The notes below the pieces were generated by a model. It saw nothing but the letters and a program-made list of their open reading frames with translations. It searched no databases and had not been told where the DNA came from. 64,000 nt of DNA from assembly GCA_024704765.1 (NCBI GenBank), contig JAKMXF010000055.1, positions 449,630 through 513,629 on the forward strand, written 5' to 3'. The stretch's first letter is position 1. Each line of letters starts with the position of its first letter. The DNA comes from Oopsacas minuta (Eukaryota; Porifera; Hexactinellida; Lyssacinosida; Leucopsacidae). Both the position numbers and the translations under genes were made by a program. Below, piece by piece: positions 24,556 to 36,210 of this stretch.

Positions 24556-25620
24556 TGTCCAAATTTTTCGGAACTTGAACAACGAACGGACATCAACTTT
24601 TGCAACATTCTCTAAATCCCTCCAAAGTCTATTCATCACGAATTGACAACGATATATGGAGAAGATGCTCTATCGTATTCAATATTCATAAAGTGGCTGA
24701 GCCTATTTAGGGAAGGTAGGACCTATGTCCTAGACGCCCCTCGTCCTGGAGCACCAAAACTGGTGACAAACAGCAACAAATTGAGTGAAGTAAAGGAATA
24801 TGTGGCGTCTTTTTCCGTATTCTTCGGGTAGGGAGGTAGCTAAATATGTTGGAATTTCAGCGGGAAGTGCCCACACAATTTTGAAGGCGGATTTAGAACT
24901 GAGGAAGTTCCAGGTGCGATGGGTGGCACTTTGCTGAACTTTTCCACAAAAGGCCGCTAGACTCGAAATGGCTAAGGAAAACCTTGAAATTTCTGAAGGG
25001 AGTTACCCTAAGCGGTTAATAGAGATAGTAACAGGTTATGAAGCACGAATACAATTCAAACCACCCATCAGAAAACAAGACAGCAGGATATGGCTAAAGA
25101 ATGGAGAGGTACCTCCAGCTGTTTTGTGTCCGAGTCCCGTACCCCGAAGGTCTTGTACTGAATATTTTTCGATGGTATAGATCCTGTGGCACAAATCCCT
25201 ATTCCTAATGGTCAGATACTCACAGGAAAATTTTACGCTGATGTGGTGATGCCTGAGGTCAAAAGGTTATATCTGAAGCGTCGTCCAAAGACTGGAACTC
25301 GTGGTCTGAAAATTTTGTACGATAATGCTAGACCGCATAAATCATTAGCTGTAAGGCAAAGAATTAAAGAAATGAGATTGCACGAAGTTCCACACCCACC
25401 TTACTCCCCTGACATAGCCCCATGTGACTCCTGGCTGTTAGAAAACTCAAAGATAACCTCTCCGGACGCGAATTTGGGAGATCGGCTTAGCCTTGGTCGG
25501 GTAATTTACAGATACCTAGAAGCCATACCCAAGGATGAGTACAGGAAGACCTTAGAAAATTGGATTAAAAGGCTAAATTCAGTTGTAGCGTACAAGGGAG
25601 GCTACTCTGAACATTCATAG
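24556..25620 (+). pseudogene. Mariner transposase, degenerate
   Basis: An N-terminal frame reads LEQRTDINFCNIL, stop, then LTTIYGEDALSYSIFIKWLS, FREGRTYVLDAPRPGAPKLV (the mariner helix-turn-helix and hinge). After a frameshift it reads YVGISAGSAHTILKADLEL, then VTGYEARIQFKPPIRKQDSR. The first catalytic Asp, normally TGDETW, is Tyr. The last 144 codons (25186-25620) are open: TGTRGLKILYDNARPHKSLA carries the second Asp, and HPPYSPDIAPCDSWLL has 34 residues to the third. The tail GGYSEHS ends at 25620. Stops, frameshifts and loss of the first Asp make it inactive. The element ends were not identified with confidence. Confidence 0.83.
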
Positions 25621-25693
25621 CAAAATCACAAACTTAACACAAGGATTTATAGTTTTAGCATGGTATGATTAGTATTTTTTGAATCCCATGTTA

Positions 25694-27003
25694 CAGGGTG
25701 CGCAAAAGTTCTGTCCCAAACCTAATTTGAAATTTCTCATAAACCCATTAACAGATCTAGCTAATTCTTTGCTAGATCATTTATTACTTATGTTGAATTT
25801 AAAATAAGATATTATTGTTCAATATAGCCACCTTTCTTACTTACCACAGCTTGGAGTCTAGTCCTAAATTGGTATACGGCGCGCCGGAAGTGATCCTGAG
25901 GTATTTTCAGCCATTCTTGCTGCAAGCAAGCCTTGAGAGAGCTAATATTTGCGTGAGAACTTGCGCATACCTTCTGCTCCAAGATGGACCAAACAGAATA
26001 GTCCATAGGATTCAAGTCCGGACTGGAGGGTGGCCATTCCTCTTTAGAAATGAAGTCTATTTTTTGATCTGGGAACCACTGTTGGGTAGCGTTAGCTGTA
26101 TGAGCTGGAGCTCCATCCTGCTGGAAGGTCCAACTCGTATTTCCAAAGTTCTTACAACCGAAACCCTTCACTTCAGCATCCAGAATGAGTTCACGATAGG
26201 TTTTCGAATTGATTTTCACACCAGACGGAACAAAAATAAGATTAGTCCGGGAGTCTGCGAAGATTCCCCCCCATACCATGACCGAAGCTGGCTTTTGCCT
26301 TCTCGGTGTGAATCGAAGTTATTCTGGGATGTCTTGGACGCTGTTTGAGATGATACGATCATTCTGAGGGTTGGAAACCTCTTGAATCGTGAACAATTTC
26401 TCATCAGAGAACACTATTTTGTTCACGACTGATTGGCCGGCACGCGATAACAGACATCGACTTCTTTGCAGCCACTTTTCTCTAATGGCCTTTGTAAGCA
26501 TGTGAACTTTCCTGCGCTTGAGAGACTTTAACCCTAGGTCATCGTGCACTACGCGTCCAATGGATCTAGAGCTTATTCCAAAGTCACGAGACATTTTCCG
26601 CATGGAACGCTGGGGATTTCGGACGATTCTTTTCTTTAACTTCGCCTTTAGTTCTCGTGTCCTTACATTACGCGGACGGCCACTCCGAGCTCTGTCTTTC
26701 AAGCTTCCAGTCTCCTTGTATCTCTGGATAGTACGATATATCAACTTTCTACCCACGTTCTTGCTCTGAAGAATTTTCAAAATCTCGCCTGGGGACTTCT
26801 CTGCACGAAATAATTCTAAAATTTGTGACCTTTTGGCTTCCATGTCTCTAATTAAAAATATTTGTCAGTAATAGAGAGAATGCTTTAGTACTTCAGTAAA
26901 CATACATCAATGTAGATTATGGGCCTATAAGGTTTCAATTATTCCACTATAGCTATGTATAATTGATTGTCAAACAATGGGACAGAACTCTTGCAGCACC
27001 CTG
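25694..27003 (-). mobile_element. DD37D (maT-like) element, both ends present
   Basis: 1310 bp with inverted ends cagggtgcgcaaaagttctg (left) and cagggtgctgcaagagttct (right, reverse-complemented), flanked by TA at 25692-25693 and 27004-27005. It has the same length as the element at 47910-49219 and the same transposase family as the elements at 1611 and 47910. Confidence 0.92.
25812..26843 (-). pseudogene. DD37D transposase, intact except one in-frame stop
   Basis: The ATG at 26843 opens a 343-codon frame (MEAKRSQILELFRAEKSPGE) that continues to 25812 with one interruption, a TAA at 26319-26321. Landmarks in order: helix-turn-helix plus hinge DRARSGRPRNV, a second helix-turn-helix (SMRKMSRDFGISSRSIGRVV), VFSDEKLFTI (first Asp), SVMVWGGIFADSRTN, FQQDGAPAHTANATQQW (second Asp) and SSPDLNPMDYSVWSILE (third Asp). 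There are 37 residues between the second and third Asp, which is the DD37D spacing of the maT family. The tail is KKGGYIEQ. All catalytic residues are kept. The stop codon lies at the same codon as a stop in the element at 1611-5533. Confidence 0.9.
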
Positions 27004-27005
27004 TA

Positions 27006-28708
27006 AATACTTAATCACTCCTAATTGTCGCACCCTAGAGAAATCCAACGGATACATTCTACATTAGAGACAATGTATTCTGTGTTAAAAAAGCACAATC
27101 CAAACATATTGCCGGTAAACACTGATTGGATGATAGCCGAAATATAATTTAAAGCAGTTGCGAAAATACAAATTTTGGGAACATGTTTGCATATTACTAG
27201 TGGAAAAAACTTGAATTCCAAAACCAGATGAATGAATTGACAAATATGGGAGTATTTAATATTGTTTGCCATAAAATAGAATATAGCATATGGCGTGAAG
27301 AATCTCTGAAACCATGACCATTAAGAAAAATATAGTGAAATACAAAGTAAGATATCTAGTAAAAAAGAGAATGGTATATTGATTTATGCTAGAATTTTAG
27401 AATACATGCCAAAAATACTAGACCAAATATATCAGTACCAAATGAACATATCCCAACAATCTCAAAAGGAGATAAAATTCCAGACAGTTGATGCAGAATG
27501 TTGTCCATGTACTCTTTCATACCAGGCGGATTAGTGACCATGACATTCTAGAAAAGTGTAAGGATTCGGACAGCCAGAAAGAAAAGAATATATCCTCGGA
27601 TGATATCCAACATTTGGACAAATCATGCTAAAAAGAACATAGCTTATGATGATCTCTCTGACAATGGATATAGAATATAAGATGACGGACATAACGTCAG
27701 GATAGAATAACTGCAATTGTGTACTGGCATAAGTTGATGCAATACAGATGCACGTTATGGCCGTCATAAGAACATGTCTAGAAAATGAACAAATTTTGGT
27801 ATTAACAAGTCCGATATGTGATACTCACTTGTACTACAAACTAAATATGTTTAATCCGTCTTCAAGGAAGATGTATTATGTATAATACGTATTATAAGTT
27901 CAATCTCAATTTTGGTGTCGTAATATATATTAGGCTGATTTCTACAATAAAAATTTTGTGTCAAAATAGTAGTTCTCTAATTGTTAACGAGAAACCTAAG
28001 CACAATTTACCAAATTTTATGATACTTGAAATAATGTGACATATACAAGTCTAACAGTGCCAAAATCTGATACTTCGATATTAACAGACGTATAATACGT
28101 ACAAATAAATAACGTAAAAGGTATTATACGTCATATATGTATTACTCACCTTAGCTACAAACAGTTTAAAAGAACTATCCTGGTATACGAGCAATATGCA
28201 ACTCACGACGATGTTGTGAAAATGGTTATCAGGTGTATAGATTGGTACCCAGATACATAAGGCTACATAAATATATTACTTAGTTCTCAAGCGGAATCCC
28301 TTCAGAAACTGGGAAGCGGAGTAAAATATCGAATTTTTCTAATTTACAAGTGATAAAATGTAGATTGCACAATATGTGATCAGAGTTTTCCATAAATTTG
28401 GAAAATGAAAATAGAACTTTCCAATGGGAGGGGACAATTTTGGGACAGGCGAGAATGAGAAACAAATATATTCCTTTAGATGGCCTAAAGAGAAATTTTC
28501 AGAATAAATAAGAATCCTACCAATATATTCCATATCAATCTCCGGACGGAAAGAGTAGGTATTTTCTCACAAACATCCCTCGCTGATGTAGGGAAGCAAT
28601 TGCTAATCAGAAACTTATTTAATCCCTAAAACCTTGCAGTATATAAATTTTTGTATTACTTTTGTCAATGAAATCAAGACATGATATTTATGTACTTCAT
28701 AAAACGAC
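27006..28708. other. Mostly non-coding; possible exon fragments of a membrane protein
   Basis: On the minus strand, hydrophobic frames at 27021-27272 and 27531-27782 and a 37-codon open block at 28148-28258 (CIWVPIYTPDNHFHNIVVSC) sit next to donor-like GTGAGT sites (after 28148 and 27829, reading minus). An acceptor-like ttcattttctag lies just upstream of 27782. The frames do not join without stops, so a spliced gene is not established. A decayed multi-exon membrane protein is one possibility and chance is another. Confidence 0.2.
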
Positions 28709-28710
28709 TA

Positions 28711-30040
28711 AGGCGTTCAATAAGTCTTGTGGGTGATATCATAGAATATAATACAAACACTATATACACTAATTCACTATATTGTTGATTCAAAGTAATC
28801 CCCTCCTGCAGATACACAAAGTTTTAACCTTTCCGCCAACTTATGAAACACATTTCTGTTCTCTTCTTCGGGACGGATTTGAAGTACTGGTACAGGCCCG
28901 TTCAGAGTGCTTGTAATTTGTTAAAATCTTTGCCTTGAAGGTAGATTTTAAGCTTGGGGAATAGCCAAAAATCACACACAGCTAGGTTTGGTGAGTGTGG
29001 TGGATGGGGAAGTAATTCTAACCCTTCTACATCCAAGAACTTTTGGTAAGCTTAGCTTTATGGGAACTGGTGTTAGCAATTAAAATCTTCATTCCTCGAG
29101 TTCTGGTTTTTGGGTGGTACTTTTCTATATTTTTTATCAAATTTGGAAGCACTTGCTCCGTAAAGAAAGTAGCAGTAACAGCCTTGCCACTCTCACAAGG
29201 TAATTGCAAAACAATTTCATGACTACTGAAGAAGATGGTATACATAATCTTAGGTTTTTTGCAGTCGGGCCTAGGAATTTTTGCCGGTTGTTCGTCGTCC
29301 CTCACCCATGAGCGCTTCTTATATTTGCTATATGGTGTTGAATAGTACACCCACGTCTTGCCACCAGTCATAATCTCTGTTAGGCGTCTAGAATCGCAGT
29401 TCTCATAAGTTTCCAAGAGTTTCTTGGCAATATTCAGTCGTGCCAACCTTTGATTCTCACTGAGCATATGTGGTACCCATTTACCACAAATCGATCGGTA
29501 GCCAAGCTCAGTCGTCAGAATTGTATGAATAGCTCCCGATGAAATCTCCATACTTTGTTCTAACTGATTTACAGTAATGCACTTGTCTTCCATGACCATA
29601 CTTTCAATGAGTACGATATTCTCTGAATTAGTGCCGGATGCAAGTCTTCCAGATGGAGGAAAATCTGTGACATCAGCACCGCCAGATCTAAAACTGGCAA
29701 CCCATCGCTCTACAGTAGATCTGGAAGGGCAATTCACGCACAGTATCTCCTGTAACTCACTGAAGATCTGGACGGGCTGGGTCTTGAGTATTGTGCGAAA
29801 CTCTATGTAAGCTCGCCATTTGAGGTTGAAATTATCATCCATTGAAGCCATAAATTCAACAGTGGGTATAAATTGACTACCCGTAACTATCTCAAAAATT
29901 CATAATTTGTATTGAATAAGCTTGAAACTTTCAGTATATGGAATTTAACTATATGGGCTGATAATATATGAAAGTTAGATATACTACTTGAATAATTCCT
30001 GAGATATAACGTGACCAGCAAGAAATATTTAACGCCCAGA
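28711..30040 (-). mobile_element. Mariner element, copy 1 of a near-identical inverted pair
   Basis: 1330 bp, flanked by TA at 28709-28710 and 30041-30042. The left end aggcgttcaataagtcttgt and the reverse-complemented right end (tctgggcgttaaatatttct) are inverted repeats. From 28711 to about 29936 the sequence is almost identical to the copy at 41413-42741, with a handful of differences by eye. The last roughly 100 bp at the right end is much more diverged. Confidence 0.9.
28777..29851 (-). pseudogene. Mariner transposase, dead, copy 1
   Basis: From ATG 29851 (MASMDDNFNLKWRAYIEFRT), 274 codons are open. They include the helix-turn-helix, FPPSGRLASG hinge, KWVPHMLSENQRLARLNIAK and IMTGGKTWVYYSTPYSKYKK. 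A frameshift then leads into ELLPHPPHSPNLVVCDFWLF and the tail GGDYFESTI ending at 28777. The first catalytic Asp (TGDETW) is Gly, and the second (normally HDN) is Ala in ILIANTSSHKAK; only the third (VCD) is present. It cannot encode an active enzyme, yet it has a near twin at 41601. Confidence 0.9.
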
Positions 30041-30042
30041 TA

Positions 30043-30960
30043 TATCACACGAAATAGCTTGTCTAAGTATTAACTGCATGCAATAATGGGAGAATTTTAC
30101 TGAGTCCACAGTTGTCAAACAAGTGGAAATAGAGTGTAGATATTATACCTATAAATCCTACAAAAAATACAAGAGATATATATATGTACCATGTTCTAAA
30201 ACCTAGAAACCTAAGTAAATGAATTTGTAGTAACTACTTTCCAATTTACAACTAATGTTGCTGCTCATAACTGTCATCCTTCTATTTCAAAATCAGGTAT
30301 TGTACTACCAGGGTGATGATTATTTCATCATGATATGTTGTTCTGTATGTATTCTACCTATATAACTCAAATGTAGAAAGTAATTTATCATCCGATTCTC
30401 TCAATATTTTAGTTTGTGACTTGAGGACTTCACTCGAGATCGAACGAAATAATTTACCAACTTAGTCTAAAAACCTTTGTGAGCAGTGGTGAGCAAAAGT
30501 TTCCTAATTGATATTTACTATCTTACAATACTAGCATAATTTACGATAATTTCCAGACAGATCCCTAAATCAATTATTATATAAATTATTGACATCCTAA
30601 TATTTATTCGTAAATGTATAAAGAATTAATTTACACAATATATGTTACTATACTGTGTACTTCTTTAAGTGAATAAACAGAATCCAAGGTTCATTTGACA
30701 TCTACTTTCTTCAATTCGAGCTTGTTCTACAGAGTGTATCATTGTCTCCAAAACCAGGATGTGATTTTTATACCATTATCAAAAGTTTCGGGAACTGAAA
30801 TCTGCCAGAGAAACCTTCTTAAAGGAACCGATTTATCCAACTGAAGAAGTATGCCCTTTTACTCATGCTCCATTGACCCTTTCTCAAAAGATGAGAACTT
30901 CTCAAGATAACACTCTTTGAAGCCGAAATTTCTAATTACTCTAGAAAACCATTTTCTCAA
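30043..30960. other. Flank of the mariner and upstream region of the RAG1-like relic
   Basis: No open frames of note. The 5' end of the RAG1-like relic should lie here. A ggtgagcaaaa motif at 30488-30498 resembles the inner part of the 3' terminal repeat at 32645-32661, but no clean heptamer or target duplication was found. Confidence 0.35.
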
Positions 30961-30969
30961 TTACTAACA

Positions 30970-32290
30970 AGGAATTGAAATTCAATTATCTTCTCTAGTG
31001 AATCACATCGAAACCTTAGCATTAAAGGTGTTAATAGAAGGACAATTGCATTATATGGCCTACAGTTGGTTTCTAGTTCTCAGCGTGATTTCGCAACAGC
31101 TTCCTCCTGTAGAGAGATGATTTCAGAGCGCACATTTGGTTGGGTTAGCCAAATCCTTCCTATTAACAAATCAGCTTTCCTCCCCGACCTACTCCAGATA
31201 GGACAGTCAAAATATATGAGTTTAACCTACGGTTTCCTGCTACCGTACAAAAATTACAACATCAAATATAGAGCATTATTGGAATACGCATTACATATGT
31301 CAGAATGTACAACAGACTGTGACAAGATTACTTCTGACGCTTCGCAAATACATGAAACTAAATTTCCTTTAAGCATTAAATTCTCAGATGGGTTAGACGT
31401 TCCTGGTTCTTACGAAGTCTATATATAACTAACTTCAGATAACTCCCATTATCAATCCTGAAATTTCTTCTTTTTTGCCTCTATGATTTTCTCTATTAAA
31501 GAATCCTCTAACTGTGAAATCTTAGTAAACCCAACTCCAAATATTTATTTACAAATTATACTTATCGCTGATTAGCGATGAAAGAATACGATAGAAGGGA
31601 AAACATATAATGGGTACCCAGATCCATACCGAAACAACATCGACAGAACAACAAGGATTTGAGTTAAAACATAGTGGTACAATTAGAGTGAAAGTACTTC
31701 GCACTATTTTCTAAGGGAAAATATCAGGCATTCTTACAGGTGCATCATGTGCGAAATCTCAACTGCACTGATACTTAGGATCAAATACATGACCTAGAAT
31801 TAGCTAAATCTGGTTTTCGCATCAGCTGCCAAAGAGATATTTTTCATTTTAACAATAATAGTGTGTATCACGGCCACATTCATAAAGATTTGACTTAACA
31901 AATGAGCATTTCTACGATTGGACACTATTTCTGCTTCATTCTTTCACTCTTACAATTGTGGTTCAAAATCGCGATTTTTTGAAAAGATACGATTGAATCT
32001 CTCTCATTTTGGGTATCTTTGGCTGTTGCAGAGAAATTGATATAGACTAACTTTAATTTGTTTGCCATGAAACGTATGTGTTTATACTAACACAGTTTCC
32101 GTGGGTTATAATTAGTCTATCGCAAAATAAACTAGTTTATAGGACCAAACTGATTAGAGAATGTAACAATATATGCGGTTTGAGAAATCCTTCAGAAGAG
32201 GAACTTGAATCTTACAATATATTCATTCGCATGTACCGTGAGCACCTAGCTTATAAGCTACAATTGTTTCCAAAACGAGGACATCATGGT
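30970..32290 (+). pseudogene. RAG1/Transib-like transposase relic
   Basis: Across frames the plus strand follows the better copy at 55.9-58.1 kb: a SRISHIETLALKVLIEG-like segment near 30990, then DFATASSCREMISERTFGWV, INKSAFLPDLLQIGQSKYMS and LSIKFSDGLDVPGSYEVYI (first catalytic Asp in SDG) up to 31428. A poorly preserved middle follows. Then come FPWVIISLSQNKLVYRTKLI and CGLRNPSEEELESYNIFIRM with the third acidic residue (Glu) and YREHLAYKLQ at 32078-32250. The histidines of the RAG1-type HKxLAH motif are lost. Multiple stops and frameshifts are present, so it is considerably older than the other copy. The family cuts and pastes DNA with RSS-like ends. Confidence 0.75.
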
Positions 32291-32624
32291 GCGTCTTCTC
32301 TCCCTAAGTTATCCCATACTTAACACTTCCCGAAATCTGAATAAATGCAAGAAGCGTGGGAATTGAGATACAATTGCAAACTTAAATGCAAAACTAGTAA
32401 TAAACTAGAACAAGATCAATTACTCGAACTTCTTAGGATGATCTAATGTTTGTATTAGTGAGTTGTTAATTAAATTATTATCATTAGATACAAATTTAAT
32501 AGTTAGAATTGAGGACAAAAAATATGAATTAGATACTGTGCAATATTGAACCCGTCATTCTGTGTGGAAGAGCATTGTCACATATGCCAATAATACATTA
32601 TTTATGGCTAAGAACTGAAGAAAT

Positions 32625-32662
32625 CCCAATTTCCACTCGATCAGCACATTTTGCTCACCGTG
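32625..32662. repeat. RSS-like 3' terminal repeat of the RAG1-like relic
   Basis: Read on the minus strand from 32662: heptamer CACGGTG (32656-32662), a 22-nt spacer (32634-32655), then GAAATTGGG (32625-32633). The equivalent end of the element at 55725 is AACAGTG, 21 nt, GAAATGGGC. It lies about 370 bp downstream of the last recognisable coding sequence, compared with 220 bp in the better copy. Confidence 0.55.
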
Positions 32663-33140
32663 GATTCGAACCATAAATTTCTTACACGATTTCTTTCGAA
32701 ATATCGTATTTTTTTCTGGCGTAATTTAATACTCATATTACAAAGAATATGGATTTACAAGCAATTTTGAAAGGTTTATTATTACTATCATATTTTCTTA
32801 CTACATTTTCCTCCAAAGAAATAGTATACAAAAACGATTTGGACTGCAATTAGAACGCAGGCTGAATCAATTATCATTATTGATAATGCATGAACTTGAA
32901 CACAATAACTGACAGGTCCTCGGCTAAATGGAATCCCTGAACATTTTGAGTCAATCCCCGGATGATTGGACAAGTTGCAGCATCTCAACCTTGGAGGGAA
33001 TCCACAGATTCCTCGGGGGTATGGACAAGTGAGTTAAGAAACTAAATATGGGCATAATTTAATATTGACTGACATAAATTAAATTGTATCCTATAACTAT
33101 AAATCGGAAAAAGATTAAAGCAACTATCACCAAACAAAAG
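32663..33140. other. Non-coding spacer
   Basis: Nothing recognised between the RAG1-like relic and the DD37E element. Confidence 0.4.
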
Positions 33141-33539
33141 TACAGGGTGTCCCATAACACAGATGAAGAAAATTTAACTTCATTGTCCCATCAAGTATTA
33201 GATTGACATTTTCCAAGCTAGGTTTTACACTGAATTCAAATCTGATTTCAGATTGTTTCCAGCACGTCCAGTTGTTTTCATCTACAAGTCAACGATTTTT
33301 ATGTATTTCCTAAATTTTTCCTATTATTTTATGGTAGTGGCTGTCTTTTTGTCTTCTTACATGATAGCCATCTTAAATAAAACAACGTTTCGATGTTCTG
33401 GATTAATGCCAAGATAATATCAGTTATTATCCTAGGTTTTACGTATAATCATTCACATTCATGCATGTATCAACTACTCACAAAAAAGGGAAAATACATA
33501 TCCATCTAGAAGTATAAACGTAGCTAACTAAATTAAAAG

Positions 33540-35198
33540 TGTTGAGAGTACGAATTCCTTTCATATATCTTGTGGGATTATCTCTGAAGTACCGCCAACA
33601 GTAATCGGACATCAAGCCCTCATTCTAGAAACCTTGGTATCGGGTTTCCATCTCCTGTATGTCTTGGTGGAATCTCTCACCCTTTTCATCACTTACAGCA
33701 CCAAGGTTCTCAGGGGAAAAATCAAGGTGAGAGTGCAAGAAGTGAAGTTTTAGCGCCATGCGCAGCCCATCTTCTCGTATGCGTTAATCAAGGTTTCCAC
33801 TCCTTCTCTGTAGTTAGACGACTTCTTGTTGCCCAAAAAGTTTTCACAAACCCATTTGAAAGAATTCCAAGCACTCATTTCTAATTCGGATAATGTCTTC
33901 TCGAAATCTGGATCTCAGAATACTTGTCTGATATGTGGTCCTACAAATACTCCCTCTATTAACTTTGCCTCGCTTAGTTTCAGAAATTTAGCTACCAAAG
34001 GCAAAAATCCTCCTGAATTTGTTTTGCTCATTGTTTTAACGAATGTTTTCATTAATCCAAGCTTAGTATGAAGTGGGGGTAAGAAAACTTTGTTTGGATC
34101 TACCAATGGCAAATGCTGTAAATTGGTTTTCCCCTCTTCATAGGTTCTCTTCTGCCAATCACATCTTGTATAATCTTCACCAGTTGCTTGGCTGTCCAAT
34201 AGACATAGGAAACAACAATGCAATACTTTGTAAATCCTCGTTGCAAGCCCATCAATAGCCCGATTATCTTAATCACCGCAGATATTCCATACATATGTTC
34301 CATACTGTATTGCCTCCAAAGCTTCTTGCAAATTGACGAAGGTTTCTTTGAGATAGACGGAGTGAGCAATTGGAACGCCAGGCTTTAGATTTCCGTTATG
34401 CAACAGAACAGCTTTCAAACTGCGTTTTGACGAGTCGATGAAAAGGCGCCAATCAGAGGAAGAATGTTCTTGTAGTAGTTTTGCATAGAGTCCTTCGATA
34501 TCATTACAATAGCACACTGGACCATCAGTGGTGTAGTAATGAGCGAGATTGAAATTTCGCTTGCGATAGTGGGATACTAGGACATCTTTGTCGAGTAGGT
34601 TTTTCTGTTTGAGCCTGGATGCAAGGAGTTCAGCTTTGTCTTTAGATAAGTCCAGATCCCTGACCAGGTCATTCAATTCTCCCTGTGTAAATGTTTGTGG
34701 CTCTAGTAATTCATCTTCCGGGACATAATTAGCATCTGTCGAATCTGCATGAACATCTTCCACCATATCAGACCTGATATTAATTTACTGTGGCTTGGGA
34801 ATTGGGATTGGTAATGAGATGTCGTGTGGAATTGGCCTGTGAGCATAATCCAAGTCTGGGCAAACAAGAGCGTGCTTATTCTTGGGTGAGAATCCTGTAA
34901 TGTCGATAAGGCAAAAGTAACAATCATCAAAGTGATTTTTCTGTTCCTTCCAGACCATGAGTACTGCAAATGGCATTGAAACTTTCCTTTTGTTCAACTA
35001 ATCACGTAGTCCACTTGAACAAGAAGTGCATATAACATGTGGTGCCCACGACTTGTCTTGGTCACCAAGTGGACATTCGAAGTACAATTTGTATATGTTC
35101 TTTAATTGATTTGTGATTGGTCGTCTTTGTGATTTTACGCAAAAAAGACCACAAACGTAACAGAAATTGTTGGGATGAGTGCTACAATTACGATGCAT
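33540..35198 (-). pseudogene. Unnamed family X protein, near full-length pseudogene
   Basis: The minus-strand reading starts at ATG 35198 with a cysteine-rich domain: CSTHPNNFCYVCGLFC, then FECPLGDQDKSWAPHVIC and CTSCSSGLRD. This looks like a zinc-binding N-terminus. Next come CPDLDYAHRPIPHDISLPIP, GELNDLVRDLDLSKDKAELL, SRLKQKNLLDKDVLVSHYRK, SSDWRLFIDSSKRSLKAVLL, GLLMGLQRGFTKYC, FLPPLHTKLGLMKTFVKTM, FLGNKKSSNY, LKLHFLHSHLDFSPENLGAV, DEKGERFHQDIQEMETRYQG and LMSDYCWRYFRD. In-frame stops (for example after LRD and after IPKPQ) and at least two frameshifts (near 34265 and near 33770) break it. A second copy fragment is at 6659. The function is unknown. The SSKRSLKAVLLHNGN block and the conserved acidic and histidine residues could suggest an enzyme, but I cannot identify one. 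Confidence 0.7.
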
Positions 35199-36210
35199 GT
35201 TTATAATATGATTTTCTTGAATTCAAATAAGTAAAGTCATTTATATTCCAGATAATTGAATCAAAATACGCATGCTTATATAGCAATTTAGTATCTAGGC
35301 AATACTATACTATTGGAAAAATGGATTTTGGTTTTCAGAATAACTAGACGTGCTAGAGAAATTCTGATTGCAGATTCGAATTCAGCATTCAAAAGTATGC
35401 TAAGATAAATGTATGTGATCTCTGATGAGAAATCTTGTTGAGTTGTGTAATTATTGTCGTATCCGATATTTGTAGATATTCGTTACCGTATTTCCAGTTT
35501 GCTTTCAATTTGTACAGCTATTCATATACAAGTTCTAGTGTGAATTATCATTAGAATTCATTTGGAACCTTATATTTTCTCCAGTGAATTAATCACAATC
35601 GAGTATTTCATCAACTTGTTTAATTATTTAATCATGAATGCCAAAAATTCCTCTGAAACTCTTCGTAACAGGGCAGCCGGAATGATTAATGGTGGGATGG
35701 TGCAGAAAGATGTTGCTGAGACCTAAGAAAAACCACTCAGAACGTTACAGCGTTGGTGGACACGATATAGACAAGGTCAAGATCTATGACATAAGGTCGG
35801 TGCTGGGCGTCCAAAAACGATAGCAAGGGGACAATGATAGTTATATCCAAATCTCTTGGCAAATTCGTCAATTTACTCGAAATATCGTGATAAAACTCAA
35901 GCAAAAGGGTTATGGTATCTCTAAATCAACTGTTCACCGTTATTTGAAGGAAACGTTTGGAGCGACTGCCTATAAAAGACTTAAAATTCCCAGATTGAAT
36001 GAAAAACAGAGGGAAAATCGGGCTAAATTTTTGTGATGAAAGGGAGAATTGGAATTTGGATGAGTGGAAACGAGTCCTATGGAGTGATGGTTCACGATAT
36101 GAACTATTTTATCCCAGTTCCGCCCAAAATGATAGGGTTTGTTCCACTGATAGCTCCAAAGTACCACCCCGTGAAGTTATCAAAAACTCCACAAAAGTGA
36201 TGGTCTGGCC

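Noticed and set aside
27021-27272. 83-codon hydrophobic frame as a chemoreceptor fragment
   Set aside because: No conserved receptor motif or joining exons could be shown; composition alone is not enough in AT-rich DNA.
32640-32700. tRNA B-box-like sequence on the minus strand (ggttcgaatcc)
   Set aside because: Partial T-stem pairing only and no A-box or acceptor stem. The position is instead explained by the end of the RAG1-like relic and its flank.
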